Origin: Artemisia argyi
Taxonomy: Eukaryota; Streptophyta; Magnoliopsida; Asterales; Asteraceae
NCBI GenBank assembly: GCA_030686995.1
Contig: CM060707.1
Coordinates: 79,775,472-79,839,471 of the forward strand
Reading direction: 5' to 3'
Length of the DNA: 64,000 nucleotides
Shown: positions 44,560-56,645 of the stretch, in pieces
How the letters are laid out: each line of letters begins with the position of its first letter
Position numbering within the stretch: the stretch's first letter is position 1
Notes under the pieces: generated by a model
Databases searched by the model: none
What the model saw: the letters and a program-made list of their open reading frames with translations, nothing else
Told to the model about the DNA's origin: nothing
Translations under genes and position numbers: made by a program

Positions 44560-46350
44560 ATGACAATTAGATTATGTCTTAATCCTCATTTAATCTCATT
44601 TATACAAAAGACAAAACCAATCATTTCCAATCATATCCAAATCAAATATTCTCTTACACAATCTCTTACACCTTTGGATATTCCCTTACACACTACATCT
44701 TAACCATCCATTCCCTTACAACACATCTCAACCCTTTATTTTCAACACATGGGGAATTGTTTGAAACCCTAATGAGGCTCCTCCCATCCTAACCATTGAA
44801 TTCAAATCAAACACATCTCAACCATTCATCCAATCCCTCTTCCCTATACCACCACATGTGTTTGATCATAGCCATTGAATTCAAACCAAAACAATCCTAA
44901 CCATTGATCCAACCTTTCTCCCCAAGCAAAGGATGCTCCCTTTGATCTCATCCATCCATTTCAAATGAAACCATCTCAACCCTTCATTTCTCCTTTCCCC
45001 CCCAAGCAAAGCATATTCCTTGGAATATCCTTTTCATCCCTAACCTAGGCATACTTGATCTTAGCCATCCATCTCTAATGAGATCATCTCATCCATCCAC
45101 ATTTCTCCACATGCCAAATTGTTTGAAAACCAAGGGAGGCTCCCTTTGATCCTAGCCATCCAATTCAAACCATTTCATCTCAACCCTCAATCACATTCTT
45201 CTCCCCCAAGCATTGGAATATTCCTTGGCATATTCTTTCTCTCTTTTCTATGCCATGTGAGGAGATACACTTCTACCCCTTCCAAATTACCCAATCTACA
45301 CTTTAAACCCTTGGTAATTTGGTTTCTCTTTAAGCACTTCACAAATGATTTCCAAATTGGTTATTTGAGTTGGTAAACCTTAGAATGATTAATGTTAAGG
45401 TTTAGTGTGAAGTACAATTGGGGGTTTAGCAAGGTAAGGCATTTATAATGCCAGACACCCAAAGCCTCGGGAATATTTTCCTGGGTGTCTGGCGCGCCTC
45501 CCATGCGTCAACGTGTGGGTGGCGCGCCGGCCTCGGTAAAATATTCCCAAGTTTGGGTTTTGCCTATAAATACCATGCCTTGCCTCTTGTATTCCTCACC
45601 CCTTGCCATTATTCTTTCTCTCTAGATTCTTTCTCTCTAAACACTCTCAAATCTCTATCTCTATCTCAATCTCTAATCTTGTGTTCTTAATTATCACACT
45701 AACATCTTTGGGAGAACACATCTACTTGCAAGGGAATAATCACAAGAACCTAATCCACTCTTTTGATTGTGTCGAGGGTCTTCTTTCTTATACCCTTTCT
45801 ATTACAATCGAGTCTCTAGGTTAGGTTAGGACTTGGTTGAACAAACATTCATTCATTCATTTAATTGTTGGTAAGGGAAGTCTTGTGTCTTGGTGACCAA
45901 GCCTAGATCATTGGGGATCTAGTTGGGGTTTGATACTTCCGGGTGGAAGTCTTGGTAGAGATCTTTGTAATCCTTAGGTAAAGTCGAATCATGAGATTCT
46001 TTTGGGTGGTTTCCGAGGGCGGAATACCGTTGGTAAGTAACTCCTTCTTTGTGAGCATCAATATTGGTGAATATTGGTGGAGTGAATTGTAACGGTTTGT
46101 AGTCCACCGAAAGGATTATACTAGTGAATAGTATCGGAGTTGCAGATTCGCAACTGGACGTACGGATGGTATAAACCCCCCATCCCGAACCAGTATATAT
46201 CGTGGTGTCTTTCTTTACTCGCTTTATATACTTTGTTTGTGTTTGTGGTTGTTTGGATTGATTACACAACCACTTGGTTTCTTTGAGGCTTAAAGTTTTT
46301 CAACGTCTTAGAAGCCTAAGAAACCGTTTTCACCCCCTCTACGGTTCTAC
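44560..46350 (+). repeat. SIRE-like copia 5' LTR, second part
   Basis: Continues the LTR interrupted at 30173; aligns with 53010-54811 and ends TTCTACA. Upstream part is made of degenerate units around GATCxxAGCCATCCA and CCATCTCAACCCT (44640-45260). The promoter is at 45451-45572, followed by a CT-rich leader. Confidence 0.9.
45451..45572 (+). promoter_or_regulatory. SIRE-like LTR promoter: nested GC-rich dyads and TATA box
   Basis: CTATAAATA (45564-45572) is preceded by interlocking inverted repeats: CCAGACACCC/GGGTGTCTGG (45451-45460, 45483-45492), GGGAATATTTT/AAAATATTCCC (45470-45480, 45538-45548), and two GGCGCGCC octamers around CATGCGTCAACG. Downstream is a pyrimidine-rich TTTCTCTCTAGATTC region typical of plant initiators. 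The 3' LTR copy is at 53898-54019. Confidence 0.65.
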
Positions 46351-46352
46351 AA

Positions 46353-46364
46353 TTGGTATCAGAG
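46353..46364 (+). other. Primer-binding site, initiator tRNA-Met
   Basis: TGGTATCAGAGC, two bases after the 5' LTR end. Confidence 0.9.
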
Positions 46365-46485
46365 CGGTATACTCAAGTTTTTTAGCATTAAAGCCTTCCC
46401 GAGAAGTCATTTTAAGTCAAAAACTTCTTTTCCAAAAAAATCTAAAATCCTATCTAAGATTTTAGGTAAAGTAGAGTATAGATCC

Positions 46486-48714
46486 ATGGCTCAAGAGAAC
46501 TATGTCGAGGGGTGTTCTATGCAAAGACCACCTTTGCTAGAAACCGATGGCTTTTGCTTTTGGAAAACCCGATTCGAGACGTATGTTAGGTCCAAAGATC
46601 TTGATTTATGGGAAATCATCCAAAATGGCTACTTTGAGTTTATAGTGGAAGACTCGGAAACAAAGTTGTTGGTGAAAAAGCCACATATGGATCTTAATGA
46701 TGATGAAAGAAGAAAGCTTGGTAAGAATGATGAAGCCAAGATGTTGATCTATAATGCTCTACCTCGAAGGGAATTCGAGAGGGTTCATGTTTGCAAGACC
46801 GCCAAGGAAATTTGGCACTCTCTCATCATCACTCATCAAGGCAACTCTCAAGTGAAAGATTGCAAGATCGATTTACTCATACAATAATATGAGAAATACT
46901 CGGTCTCAGATGAAGAAACCATTGATAATGGGTACACAAGGTTCAATGCTATAATCACTAGTCTCACGGCTCTTGATCCTAGCTTCTATAACAAGAACCA
47001 TGTAAGAAAGTTTTTTCAAGCACTTCTGGTGAAGTGGAGGCCAAAGTTGACGGCCATAGAAGAAGCCAAGAATTTGGCGGAACTACCTCTTGACGATCTC
47101 ATTGGAAATCTCAAAGTATATGAGATGATTCTTGAGAACGACAAGGCGAGTACTAAAGACAAGAATGAGAAGGTTAAGTCTCTGGCTCTTAAAGCTAAAG
47201 TTACTAGTACTCAAACTAGTAATGATAGTGATGGTCAAGAGGATAGCAATGATGAAGATGATATGGATGACGAAGAGTATAATCTTATGGCTTAGAACTT
47301 TCGAAGGTTCTTTAGGAAAGGTGGTAACTTCGGTAGGAGAAATCGGTTTGAAAACCGAGATAACGGTGGTAGGAAGAACTTTGGGGGAAACCGAAGTGGT
47401 AACAACAAGGTCGGTGAAAGCTCAAGACGAACACAAGGTTGTTACAATTGCGGAGAAAAGGGTCATTTCATCAATGAATGTCTTAAGCCAAGAGTGAACA
47501 AGGCATTCGTTGGAGGAGCATGGAGTGATAGTGAAGATGAAGACCAACCAACCAATGACGCTACATGTCTTATGGCCCAAGAAAAATTTGAGGTACCTCT
47601 AAACCCTTCTTCTTCTAATAACTTAGATATTATCAATTTGCAAAAGGAGAATGAGGAACTAGTTAAGTTTAATGATGATTTTAGAAAAACCCTCGATAGA
47701 GCTCTCAAAGAAAAAAATCTTCTTGAATTAGAAAATGTTAAATCTAAAGAAAGGGTTTGTGAACTTGAAAGTAGAGTAAAAACACTAGAACATTGCAAAG
47801 GGATGATTGAACCTTGTAAAAGTTGTGAAGCACTCACACTTGAGGTTAACTCTTTGAATGGAAAAGTGTTGGAACTTCAAAAGGAGTCATTAAGCTTTTT
47901 AAAATATAAAAAGAGCACAAACGATTTAGAAGAATTAATAAGTCGGCAAAAGGTGTCTCAAGACAAGAGAGGTCTTGGATTTTTTAAACAAGGTACAACC
48001 ACTCCTATAAGCCTAACAAAACCAATAACATTTGTAAAGGCTAAAGAAAACAAGGCTCCAAAAATCCCCAAGGCTGACGCGCCGGCTGACGCGTCAACGC
48101 GCCATCAGCATGCCAGGCCTCTGAGGAAAATTGGACCTCCATTAAATGATAACATTAAACCAATTACTCCTCAAGCTACTCTTGCAAGTACTCGAGGTAA
48201 TCAAGCTCCTATTGCAAGAAGAGAAAATCCAAAACAATTTTCTAACTCAAGCTCTCGCAATGGACTTGGATACTCACAACCTCGAGTAAATAATAGACCA
48301 CTTTTGCCTACACCTAATGTGACATCTTCTACCTCATACAACCAAAGACCATATTTTCATAATAACCAAAGAAGAAATTTCTATAACTATGGTCAAAGGT
48401 CTTCTCAATACCAATACAACAATTATCAATGGGGAGACAACTCCTACTCAAACCAAAAATTCTTTAGACCTCAAACATATCATAACTATAGACCAAGTTA
48501 TCAAACTCAAAATGACTATCGAAACAATCCTTGGTCCGTCTTTTCTAAATTTGGTATTTAGAAATTATGTGTCTTGCTTCAAGACCCAAGAATGTTTAAC
48601 TTGGGCACTTCAAATTCTAACCAAAATGGACCCAAGAAACAATGGGTACCAAAGGCATGAGTTGTACTTTTGTTGTAGCTTTGCCTCAAAAGTGATCTAC
48701 AACCGGATGAGTGG
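46486..48714 (+). pseudogene. SIRE-like copia gag
   Basis: ATG at 46486, one reading frame throughout, interrupted by stops at 46885 (TAA), 47293 (TAG) and 48559 (TAG) and two more before 48714. Features in order: copia Gag domain ([66 protein letters not shown]), acidic stretch (47220-47290), Arg/Gly/Asn-rich stretch, zinc knuckle CYNCGEKGHFINEC (near 47437), the motif [13 protein letters not shown], coiled coil (47620-47950) and an Asn/Tyr/Gln-rich tail (48200-48540). A GC-rich segment at 48077-48115 resembles the LTR dyads. It shares motifs with the gag at 62366-64000. Inactive. Confidence 0.85.
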
Positions 48715-50157
48715 GTAGTGGATAGTGGTTGCACTAAACACATGACCGGGAATAGAAGATTGTTCACATCATACACGGCGTATAATGGCAATCAAGTCAT
48801 TTTTGGAAGCAAACTTAACTGCAAAATTGTCGGAAAAGGTAATGTCCTTCATGACTCCATAGAAATCTCCAATGTTGAGCATGTTAGGGGTCTAAGTTTC
48901 AATTTGATTAGTGTGAGTCAATTATGTGATAATGATTGTGAGGTCAAACTTACTAAGGTAGATTGCACCATTAGTAAAAATGGTGTTGCGTTAGCAAAAG
49001 GTCATAGGAGAAATAATTTATATACATGCAAGTTAGGTGATAACTCTAAGCAACACATATGTCTTACGTCCATGGTGGACAACTCAACGCTTTGGCATAG
49101 GAGATTAGGTCACGCCAATATGAGGTTAGTCCAAAACCTAGCTTTTAACGAACTAGTACGGAATTTACCAAAGTTGAGCTTTGAAAGGCATTATTGTGAT
49201 ACATGACTAGGGAATCAAGGACAAACCAATAATAGGAATATAAAGGAAGTGACAACTAGTAAAGTTTTAGAATTAATTCATTTGGATTTGTATGGTCCGT
49301 CTCCGATCCAAAGTTATGGAGGTAACTTCTACACTTTAATGATCATAGATGATTATTCAAATTACACTTGGATATTATTCTTAGAAAACAAGGATGGAGT
49401 TTTAAATAAATTCAACATTTTGAGAAAGAAACTTGAAAACCTACTTGATTGCTCAATTGTTTCAATTAAAACAAATCATAGTAGCGAATTTGATAAAATG
49501 CAATTTGGAACCTTTTGTGAACAACATGGAATATCTTATAACTTATCGGGCCCGTTCACTTCTCAATCACATGAGATTGTTGAAAGAACACATCATAAGT
49601 TAAGAAAGATGAGTCGTGCAATGCTTAACGAGCAATCCATTCCACAAAAGTTTTGGTGTCATGCCCTAGATACCGCTTGTTACATTTTTAATAGAGTCTA
49701 CATAAGAAATGTAATTAATAAAACACCTTATGAAATACTTAGGAATAGAAAACCATCCCAAGAGTATTTGAGAGTATTTGGTTGCAAAGTATTTATACTT
49801 AACACCAAAGAATATCTCACCAAATTGGACCCAAAGTCGTATGAAGGTGTGTTCCTAGGATACTCTCAAACAAGTAAAGCATACATAGTGCTTAACAAGG
49901 AAACAATGAGGATTGAGGAATCTCTCAATGTAACCTTTGATGAGAGCATGCCCGAGCCTAAATCATCTCCTTCGGTAGAAGATGATGTGATCAACGAACC
50001 TTTAGTTCAAGATCAAGAAAGGTCGCCAACATTACAAGTTAATGATTCGGATGAAGGCAATCCTAAGGAATTGAGAGAAGCGAGGGGTCATCCTATACAA
50101 CAAGTCATTGGTGACTTGAATAAAAGGACTCTTAGGTCACAAAACAAACAAGTCTAA
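48715..50157 (+). pseudogene. SIRE-like copia protease-integrase, no RT downstream
   Basis: Same frame as gag. Protease VVDSGCTKHMTG at the start; GAG-pre-integrase ISVSQLCDN...LWHRRLGHAN; the second Cys of the zinc-binding pair is replaced by a TGA at 49204-49206. Integrase core: LDLYGPS holds the first Asp, but where the second Asp is expected the sequence reads KTNHSSEF, so a catalytic residue appears lost; a Glu is present in SHEIVERTHH. C-terminal integrase motifs FGCKVFILN and GYSQTSKAYIVLN follow. The frame ends at 50157 after RTLRSQNK, where RT would normally follow; no RT or RNase H motif is found between here and the 3' LTR. Confidence 0.85.
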
Positions 50158-50916
50158 GTTTTTGGCATGACATTTTTCAAAAGTCCAAATTGCTTTGGGA
50201 TAGGTTTTGATGCTAAAACATGCATCTTAGGAGAACAATCTTTAGGTGCTATTAGAGCTTATGTGATTAAGGTTTATGTGGAGGCATGGATGGAAGATCT
50301 AACAAATGTCTTCCAAGAGGAAAGATATGCATCAATTCATTATTTAAACTATGATTGATAAGTATCCAAGATTCTGCATGTCTATACTATGTGCTTGAAC
50401 AAGATAACTTGACACAAAATTATCTTAATCCATCTTGAAAATTTTGCCTTAAATATGACGTTTCTTCACAACTCACACTTGTGTTCGAAATGTTGTATCA
50501 AATTCATCTTGTTCTTCTTATATGATATACTACATGCTACATACACAAATTTTGATGAATAATGCCTTATTGTTTAAAATTTGATGCATAGCTTAACGAT
50601 TTATGATGCATTCTTAATGGTAGGTAGCATATGTATTTTGTCCACATATCACAGCTTTATAATCTACTAGATCACTCATTGCTCTTTAAATAACTTTTAT
50701 CATAATCATGTGATCCATGCTCACTTACCTTTCCTATATATTCTCTTCTTCTTGATCCTCACAATTTGTACACTTAATGAGGAATCTTGGTACTAATTGC
50801 CTTAATACCCGTTGGATAATAAGTTTCATCACTCATATCTTAATCCCACTTTACTATCATTTAAAGATTAGAGATCTTGTCTAGCATTACATCTAAAATC
50901 TCAATCTAAGTTAAAA
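50158..50916 (+). other. Non-coding stretch replacing the RT region
   Basis: AT-rich; only a 63-codon open frame (50167-50358) with no recognisable motif. I see no RT, RNase H or other known feature. Confidence 0.5.
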
Positions 50917-51456
50917 ATGAATAACCAACCACTTTCTCCAAACAATGTTCTTGACAATTTCATCCTCCAAAGTAATGACACTAATTCCTTGAGTGGAAAC
51001 AATGGAAGTGAAGAAATTGCTAACAACAATGTTGTCCCTCAAGCTACAACCAAGAATGATGGGATTGGAAATGAGTGGTTTATGCTAAACAATCAACAAC
51101 AATATCCTAGGACCAACCTTGAAAAACTTTTGCAAGATGATGTTTGGAGCTATCTACAAAATGTTCAAGCCACATCACCCCTTACTAAGGGAATTGGTGA
51201 TGAAGAAGTTTGGGAAAAGATAAGGAAGCCCTTAAGCCCAAAACTTCGTGAAGGCAATCATGCAATTTGTTGCGAAAACACAATTGACATGCTTAATGCT
51301 ATTAAGGATCATAGAGAAGAAACCCGTAAGATGCTCAAATCTCTTCATGACGGTGTTAAAATGCTTCAATCATTAGCCTCAAATATGACATGCATTGTGC
51401 ATCAAGATAGGGGTGTTGACACATGTGAGGACAATCTTGTAAATCACAAGAAATAG
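50917..51456 (+). CDS. Unidentified 179-residue protein in the SIRE-like element
   Basis: An open frame from ATG at 50917 between the truncated pol and the polypurine region. N-terminal third is Asn/Ser-rich; the middle has EKLLQDDVWSYLQN and the C-terminal part is predicted helical (INAIKDHREETRKMLKSLHDGVKML-like, within 51285-51370). No zinc knuckle, signal peptide or membrane segment is seen. Position after pol is where SIRE-type elements carry an extra, sometimes env-like, frame, but I recognise no similarity. It is uninterrupted although the gag and pol in the same element have many stops, which may mean recent selection or chance. Could be spurious. Confidence 0.4.
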   Translation: MNNQPLSPNNVLDNFILQSNDTNSLSGNNGSEEIANNNVVPQATTKNDGIGNEWFMLNNQQQYPRTNLEKLLQDDVWSYLQNVQATSPLTKGIGDEEVWEKIRKPLSPKLREGNHAICCENTIDMLNAIKDHREETRKMLKSLHDGVKMLQSLASNMTCIVHQDRGVDTCEDNLVNHKK

Positions 51457-51634
51457 TCTCCTTATAACATGTATTGTCTAAATGTGTTTGTTAGATGCAT
51501 TATGTGTATTTTGTGATCTCTTGCTACTATGATCTTGTTGTAACTTTAAGCTCTCATGCTTTATTATAATAACTAATGCACTTCTCTCGACCTTTTCATG
51601 CTCAACTATTGGTTATTGGAGTCATATGGGACAA

Positions 51635-51752
<118 letters not shown>

Positions 51753-51910
51753 GTGGACTAACCAATGTTGCAAGTCTCCAAATGGTAACCTAACCCATCT
51801 TGGACTTTCACATGTGAGGATTTCTTGTTGGTTGCATGTTGTGGTATTTTCATGTAGCTAGGCCACCGCAAAGGTGAGGCTCTTGACCCATGGATCCCCG
51901 CCTTTAAAAC

Positions 51911-52020
51911 AAGGGGGAGCAATGATCTAGGGGGAGCTATGTTCAAGGGGGAGCACGGACACAAGCTACTTTCCCATTTCAAATGGAAGTCCCGCCTTTT
52001 TGATTCGACAAAAGGGGGAG
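51911..52020 (+). other. Multiple polypurine-like tracts
   Basis: AGGGGGAG-type tracts at 51911-51919, 51929-51936, 51945-51953 and 52011-52020, all in the orientation of the true polypurine tract at 52286. Confidence 0.6.
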
Positions 52021-52023
52021 AAA

Positions 52024-52250
52024 GAAAGCAAGATGCGTGAAGACCATTCAAGTAATGTTAAAGGCTTCACCAAATCAATTACAAGGCAAAGGTCAAGACG
52101 CAAGCTACACCAAAGTTTTGTCTTCGCTATGTTTGAAAGCAAGATGCGTGAAGACCATCCAAGTTATGTTAAAGGCTTCACCAAATTACAAGGCAAAGGT
52201 CAAGACGCAAACTACACCAAAGGCGCGCTTTGTCTTCGCTAAGTTTGGTA
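52024..52250 (+). repeat. Two tandem copies of a 110-112 bp unit
   Basis: Units begin GAAAGCAAGATGCGTGAAGA at 52024 and 52134 and run through AAGGCTTCACC, GGTCAAGACGC and TTGTCTTCGCTA. They lie just upstream of the polypurine tract. Confidence 0.85.
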
Positions 52251-52285
52251 ATTTTATTTGCTTTCGGTTTTTGTTTGTCATCATC

Positions 52286-52299
52286 AAAAAGGGGGAGAT
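52286..52299 (+). other. Polypurine tract of the SIRE-like element
   Basis: AAAAAGGGGGAGAT immediately before the 3' LTR. Confidence 0.85.
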
Positions 52300-54811
52300 T
52301 GTTGAGGCAACATGATCAAGATCTCTTTATGTTTTAATGATGACAAATAAACCATCGAAACACATAAAATAACAAATGTTAGCTCAAAATCACCGGAGCC
52401 AATGTCTGCTCCTGGCGCACTGCCCGCGCATCAACGCGCGGGTGACGCGCCAGGAGTCTGTATGGTTCCGGGAGAATTTTGAAAGTCGGCTTTCCCCTTA
52501 CCCGACAAATGTGGATCTTTCAAAACAGGTATGAATATGTTATGTGCTTAATTGAGAACACTCGAAACGAGTTTTGAGATTTGAGATACCCTATTTTTAG
52601 AATACCCATTTACGGGAAAATGCCAACTCATGTTTTCTAACTACCGCCTCTAGCCAAGACTTTTCTAAACTTAGGGAGCTTCTATATTTCACATAACATC
52701 ATGTTGAATCATCCATATGCTCATATCCCGTGCTTACGTCTTCTCTAATTACGTAACGGGTTTACTCCCTTATTGATCAAACTAAGTCAAACGTCACTTT
52801 GCGTAAATGCATCCTTTCCCACTTGAGTTATGCTTTACATCAAGGCAAAGCACTTAACTTGTTTGAACCAAGGTATTAGTTGAGAACGTCGAGTCGTGGA
52901 AAGTCACGAGATATGAAACTATGGATTCTCGACATTGTGTTACTTGAACTTATAAGTAACCTATGATTTTCTCAACTTATAATCTTAATTGTCTAAACCT
53001 TTTCTTCTTAATGACAATTAGATTATGTCTTAATCCTCTCTTAATCTCATTTATACAAAAGACAAAACCAATCATATCCAAATCAAATATTCTCTTACAC
53101 AATCTCTTACACCCTTACATATTCCCTTACACACTACATCCTAATCATCCATTCCCTTACAACACATCTCAACCCTTTATTTTCAACACATGGGGAATTG
53201 TTTGAAACCCTAATGAGGCTCCTCCCATCCTAACCATTGAATTCAAATCAAACACATCTCAACCATCCATCTAATCCCTCTTCCCTATACCACTACATGT
53301 GTTTGATCATAGCCATTGAATTCAAACCAAAACAATCCTAACCATTGATTCAACCTTTCCCCCCAAGCAAAGGAGGCTCCCTTTGATCTCATCCATCCAT
53401 TTCAAATGAAACCATCTCAACCCTTCATTTCTCCTTTCCCCCCAAGCAAAGCATATTCCTTTGAATATCCTTTTCAACCCTAACCTAGGCATACTTGATC
53501 TTAGCCATCCATCTCTAATGAGATCATCTCATCCATCCACATTTCTCCACATGCCAAATTGTTTGAAAACCAAGGGAGGCTCCCTTTGATCCTAGCCATC
53601 CAATTCAAACCATTTCATCTCAACCCTCCATCACATTCTTCCCCCCCCCCCCCCAAGCATTGGAATATTCCTTGGCATATTCTTTCTCTCTTTTCTATGC
53701 CATGTGAGGAGATACACTTCTACCCCTTCCAAATCACCCAATCTACACTTTAAACCCTTGGTAATTTGGTTTCTCTTTAAGCACTTCACAAATGATTTCC
53801 AAATTGGCTATTTAAGTTGGTAAACGTTAGAATGATTAATGTTAAGGTTTAGTGTGAAGTACAATTGGGGGTTTAGCAAGGTAAGGCATTTATAATGCCA
53901 AACACCCAAAGCCTCGGGAATATTTTCCTGGGTGTCTGGCGCGCCTCCCACGCGTCAACCCGTGGGTGACGCGCCAGCCTCGGTAAAATATTCCCAAGTT
54001 TAGGTTTTGCCTATAAATACCATGCCTTGCCTCTTGTATTCCTCACCCCTTGCCATTATTCTTTCTCTCTAGATTCTTTCTCTCTAAACACTCTCAAATC
54101 TCTATCTCTATCTCAATCTCTAATCTTGTGTTCTTAATTATCACACTAACATCTTTGGGAGAACACATCTACTTGCAAGGGAAGAATCACAAGAACCTAA
54201 TCCACTCTTTTGATTGTGTCGAGGGTCTTCTTTCTTATACCCTTTCTATTACAATCGAGTCTCTAGGTTAGGTTAGGACTTGGTTGAACAAACATTCATT
54301 CATTCATTCATTCATTTAATTGTTGGTAAGGGAAGTCTTGTGTCTTGGTGACCAAGCCTAGATCATTGGGGATCTAGTTGGGGTTTGATACTTCCGGGTG
54401 GAAGTCTTGGTAGAGATCTTTGTGATCCTTAGGTAAAGTCGAATCATGAGATTCTTTTGGGTGGTTTCCGAGGGCGGAATACCGTTGGTGAGTAACTCCT
54501 TCTTTGTGAGCATCAATATTGGTGAATATTGGTGGAGTGAATTGTAACGGTTTGTAGTCCACCGAAACGATTATACTAGTTAATAGTATCGGAGTCGCGG
54601 ATTCGCAACTGGACGTACGGATGGTATAAACCCCCCATCCCGAACCAGTATATATCGTGGTGTCTTTCTCTACTCGCTTTATATACTTTGTTTGTGTTTG
54701 TGGTTGTTTGGATTGATTACACAACCACTTGGTTTCTTTGAGGCTTAAAGTTTTTAAACGTCTTAGAAGCCTAAGAACCGTATTCACCCCCCCCCCCTCT
54801 ACGGTTCTACA
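52300..54811 (+). repeat. SIRE-like copia 3' LTR (2512 bp), complete
   Basis: TGTTGAGGC...TTCTACA. It preserves the uninterrupted target sites of both nested elements: the join of 29828 (at 52669) and of the gypsy element (TTAATGACAATTAG, 53010-53024). A GC-rich double stem lies at 52412-52457 (CCTGGCGC/GCGCCAGG around CCCGCGC/GCGCGGG). Promoter with TATA at 54011-54019. C runs at 53641-53654 and 54787-54797 differ from the 5' LTR. Confidence 0.95.
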
Positions 54812-55316
54812 AAACTATTGAATGAAAACAACATAAGAGAAAGACATGTGCTGAGGAGTAATAATAATTCTGCTGGTTTAACAAGTAGTGTTAGTAAAAG
54901 CACATTGACAGAAGGTTTCATGATTGAATGTGATACACCGGGAAGAAGTTCTAAGAATCATAATTTGAATTCAACAGGTTTCACAAGAGGTATTTTTGTT
55001 AAATGTTAATTTAGTTATAATATTATGTCTTTAGTTTGTATATTAATATTAGAATTAATTTATAGGAAGAAGTATAACTAAAGAATGAGATTGTACAACA
55101 AAGAATATGTATAAACCGACCGAGAAAGAAAGTTCTAAAGGTAATTTATCAATTGTTTATTTATTGTTTTTTTTATTATTATTTTTTTTAATATAATGGT
55201 TTAGAAAATCTAATCTGATTATGTATTTATTTTGACAGATGCATTCATGTTTGAAAGTGATACTCCTTTAGCAAATTCTAGGTCTCATTCTTTGAATTTA
55301 GGAGGAGTACAAAAAG
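54812..55316 (+). pseudogene. Disrupted spliced gene: three small exons with homologous exons 1 and 3
   Basis: Apparent exon 1 (54812-54989, 5' end cut by the SIRE-like LTR), intron with GT...AG (54990-55065), exon 2 (55066-55140), intron (55141-55238, T-rich tract before CAG), exon 3 (55239-55316), then a GT donor and the inserted LTR at 55361. All junctions share phase 1. Exons 1 and 3 encode similar segments: GFMIECDTPGRSSKNHNLN and AFMFESDTPLANSRSHSLN. Exon 2 has an in-frame TGA near its start, so the gene is broken. The product is Ser/Asn-rich; I do not recognise it. It could be a host gene or a gene carried by a Helitron-type element. Confidence 0.55.
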
Positions 55317-55360
55317 GTAAAATTTTTATTTTGTATTTTTGTGTTATAACATATATTTTA

Positions 55361-56629
55361 TGTGGAAAACTAGAAGGGGGGGTTGAATAGTTTTACGTCA
55401 ATTTATATTTTAAAAAACTTTGTTTGATAAAAACTTTGATTCTTATTTATGTGAATTTCAACACTTGCACAACTCAAACAATTTAATCTAACTAACTAAA
55501 TAATGATGACGTAAATATGAAAGTAATGAAAAGACAGAGATAGAGAGATCAAACCACAACACACGATATTTATAGTGGTTCGGCTACGAAGCAACTCTTC
55601 GCCCTACTCCACTCCTCGAGTCACCTACTCGAGAGTTTTCTTCACTATGTCAACAAACTCCCTTTTTGGCGGAGAAACCTTACACGACTTTCGCTTAGAC
55701 CAATTAACGACACTAAGCTAAATGTCGAGTCCTAATAGTAGCTAGAACTAATCTCACACCACTACACGCCTTCTTCACAACTTATATACACCACTACTTC
55801 ACAACTACACACTACTACTTCACAACTACACGCTACTTCTACTTCACACCACAACTTCTTCAATACTAGATTTACAAACCCACCTAGATCTACCAATTAC
55901 AATCACTACACAACTTTACAATAATTACAAGCTACACAACTAATCTTCAATACTTCTTGATTTGAGATGAAAGGAGTATTCTTCTCTTGCAATTTGAATG
56001 AGGATGGATAGAATGACTTGAAAACAAGAACTAATATGTTTATGATCAAAGGATTTAGGAAGATGATTTGAGAGAATTAGAATAGAAAGTTTTAGTGCAA
56101 AAGGTGAGGAAAAAATTCAGATTTGAACCAGTATTTATAGGCAAAGAAATCTGACACAGGAGCGTATGCCGGCCCCCTTAATTGTGTCCCGGCCCCCTTA
56201 AAATTAAGGGGGCCGCCCCTTCTAATTAAGGGGGCCGCCCATATGAAACGGCCAGATTCTTTGTCTTTTCTGGGGAAAGTTTATTTGGTGAAAATTTAAC
56301 TGAATTTGGTTAAAATTTTGAATTCATATATTTATTATGAAATAAACATTTTCCTTTAATTACCAAAAGTGTTTTTCTTAAATATATAAAATGTTTATAC
56401 CATTTTATATAATTTGTAATTAGTAAATAAACCTTCCTTTGATCATAGAATGTATTAGGCACTTGTTTATTCATACCTTAAGTGAATTAGTTGGATATAA
56501 TGATATTTTGTCACTAAATACTTATTTACGTAATGATTTTACGTTTAATGATTTTATATTTTGTGATCGTCAAAACATAGGGATATCGAAAAATATTAAT
56601 AACTTTTTTACGCATTATTTATATCAACA
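55361..56629 (-). repeat. 3' LTR of a second, minus-strand SIRE-like copia element (1269 bp)
   Basis: On the minus strand it starts TGTTGATATAAATAATG right after a polypurine tract and ends CTAGTTTTCCACA. The same PPT and TGTTGA start occur in the element at 52286-52301. The 5' LTR lies beyond the right window edge. Confidence 0.75.
56131..56245 (-). promoter_or_regulatory. LTR promoter: GGCCCCCTTAA palindromes upstream of TATA box
   Basis: CTATAAATAC (minus strand, 56131-56140) preceded by four GGCCCCCTTAA or TTAAGGGGGCC half-sites at 56170-56245; two form an 11-bp stem with a 2-base spacer (56191-56214). Confidence 0.65.
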
Positions 56630-56645
56630 ATCTCCCCTTTTTGAT
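56630..56645 (-). other. Polypurine tract
   Basis: Minus-strand TCATCAAAAAGGGGAG...AT directly before the LTR start. A further purine-rich series lies at 56720-56790. Confidence 0.75.
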
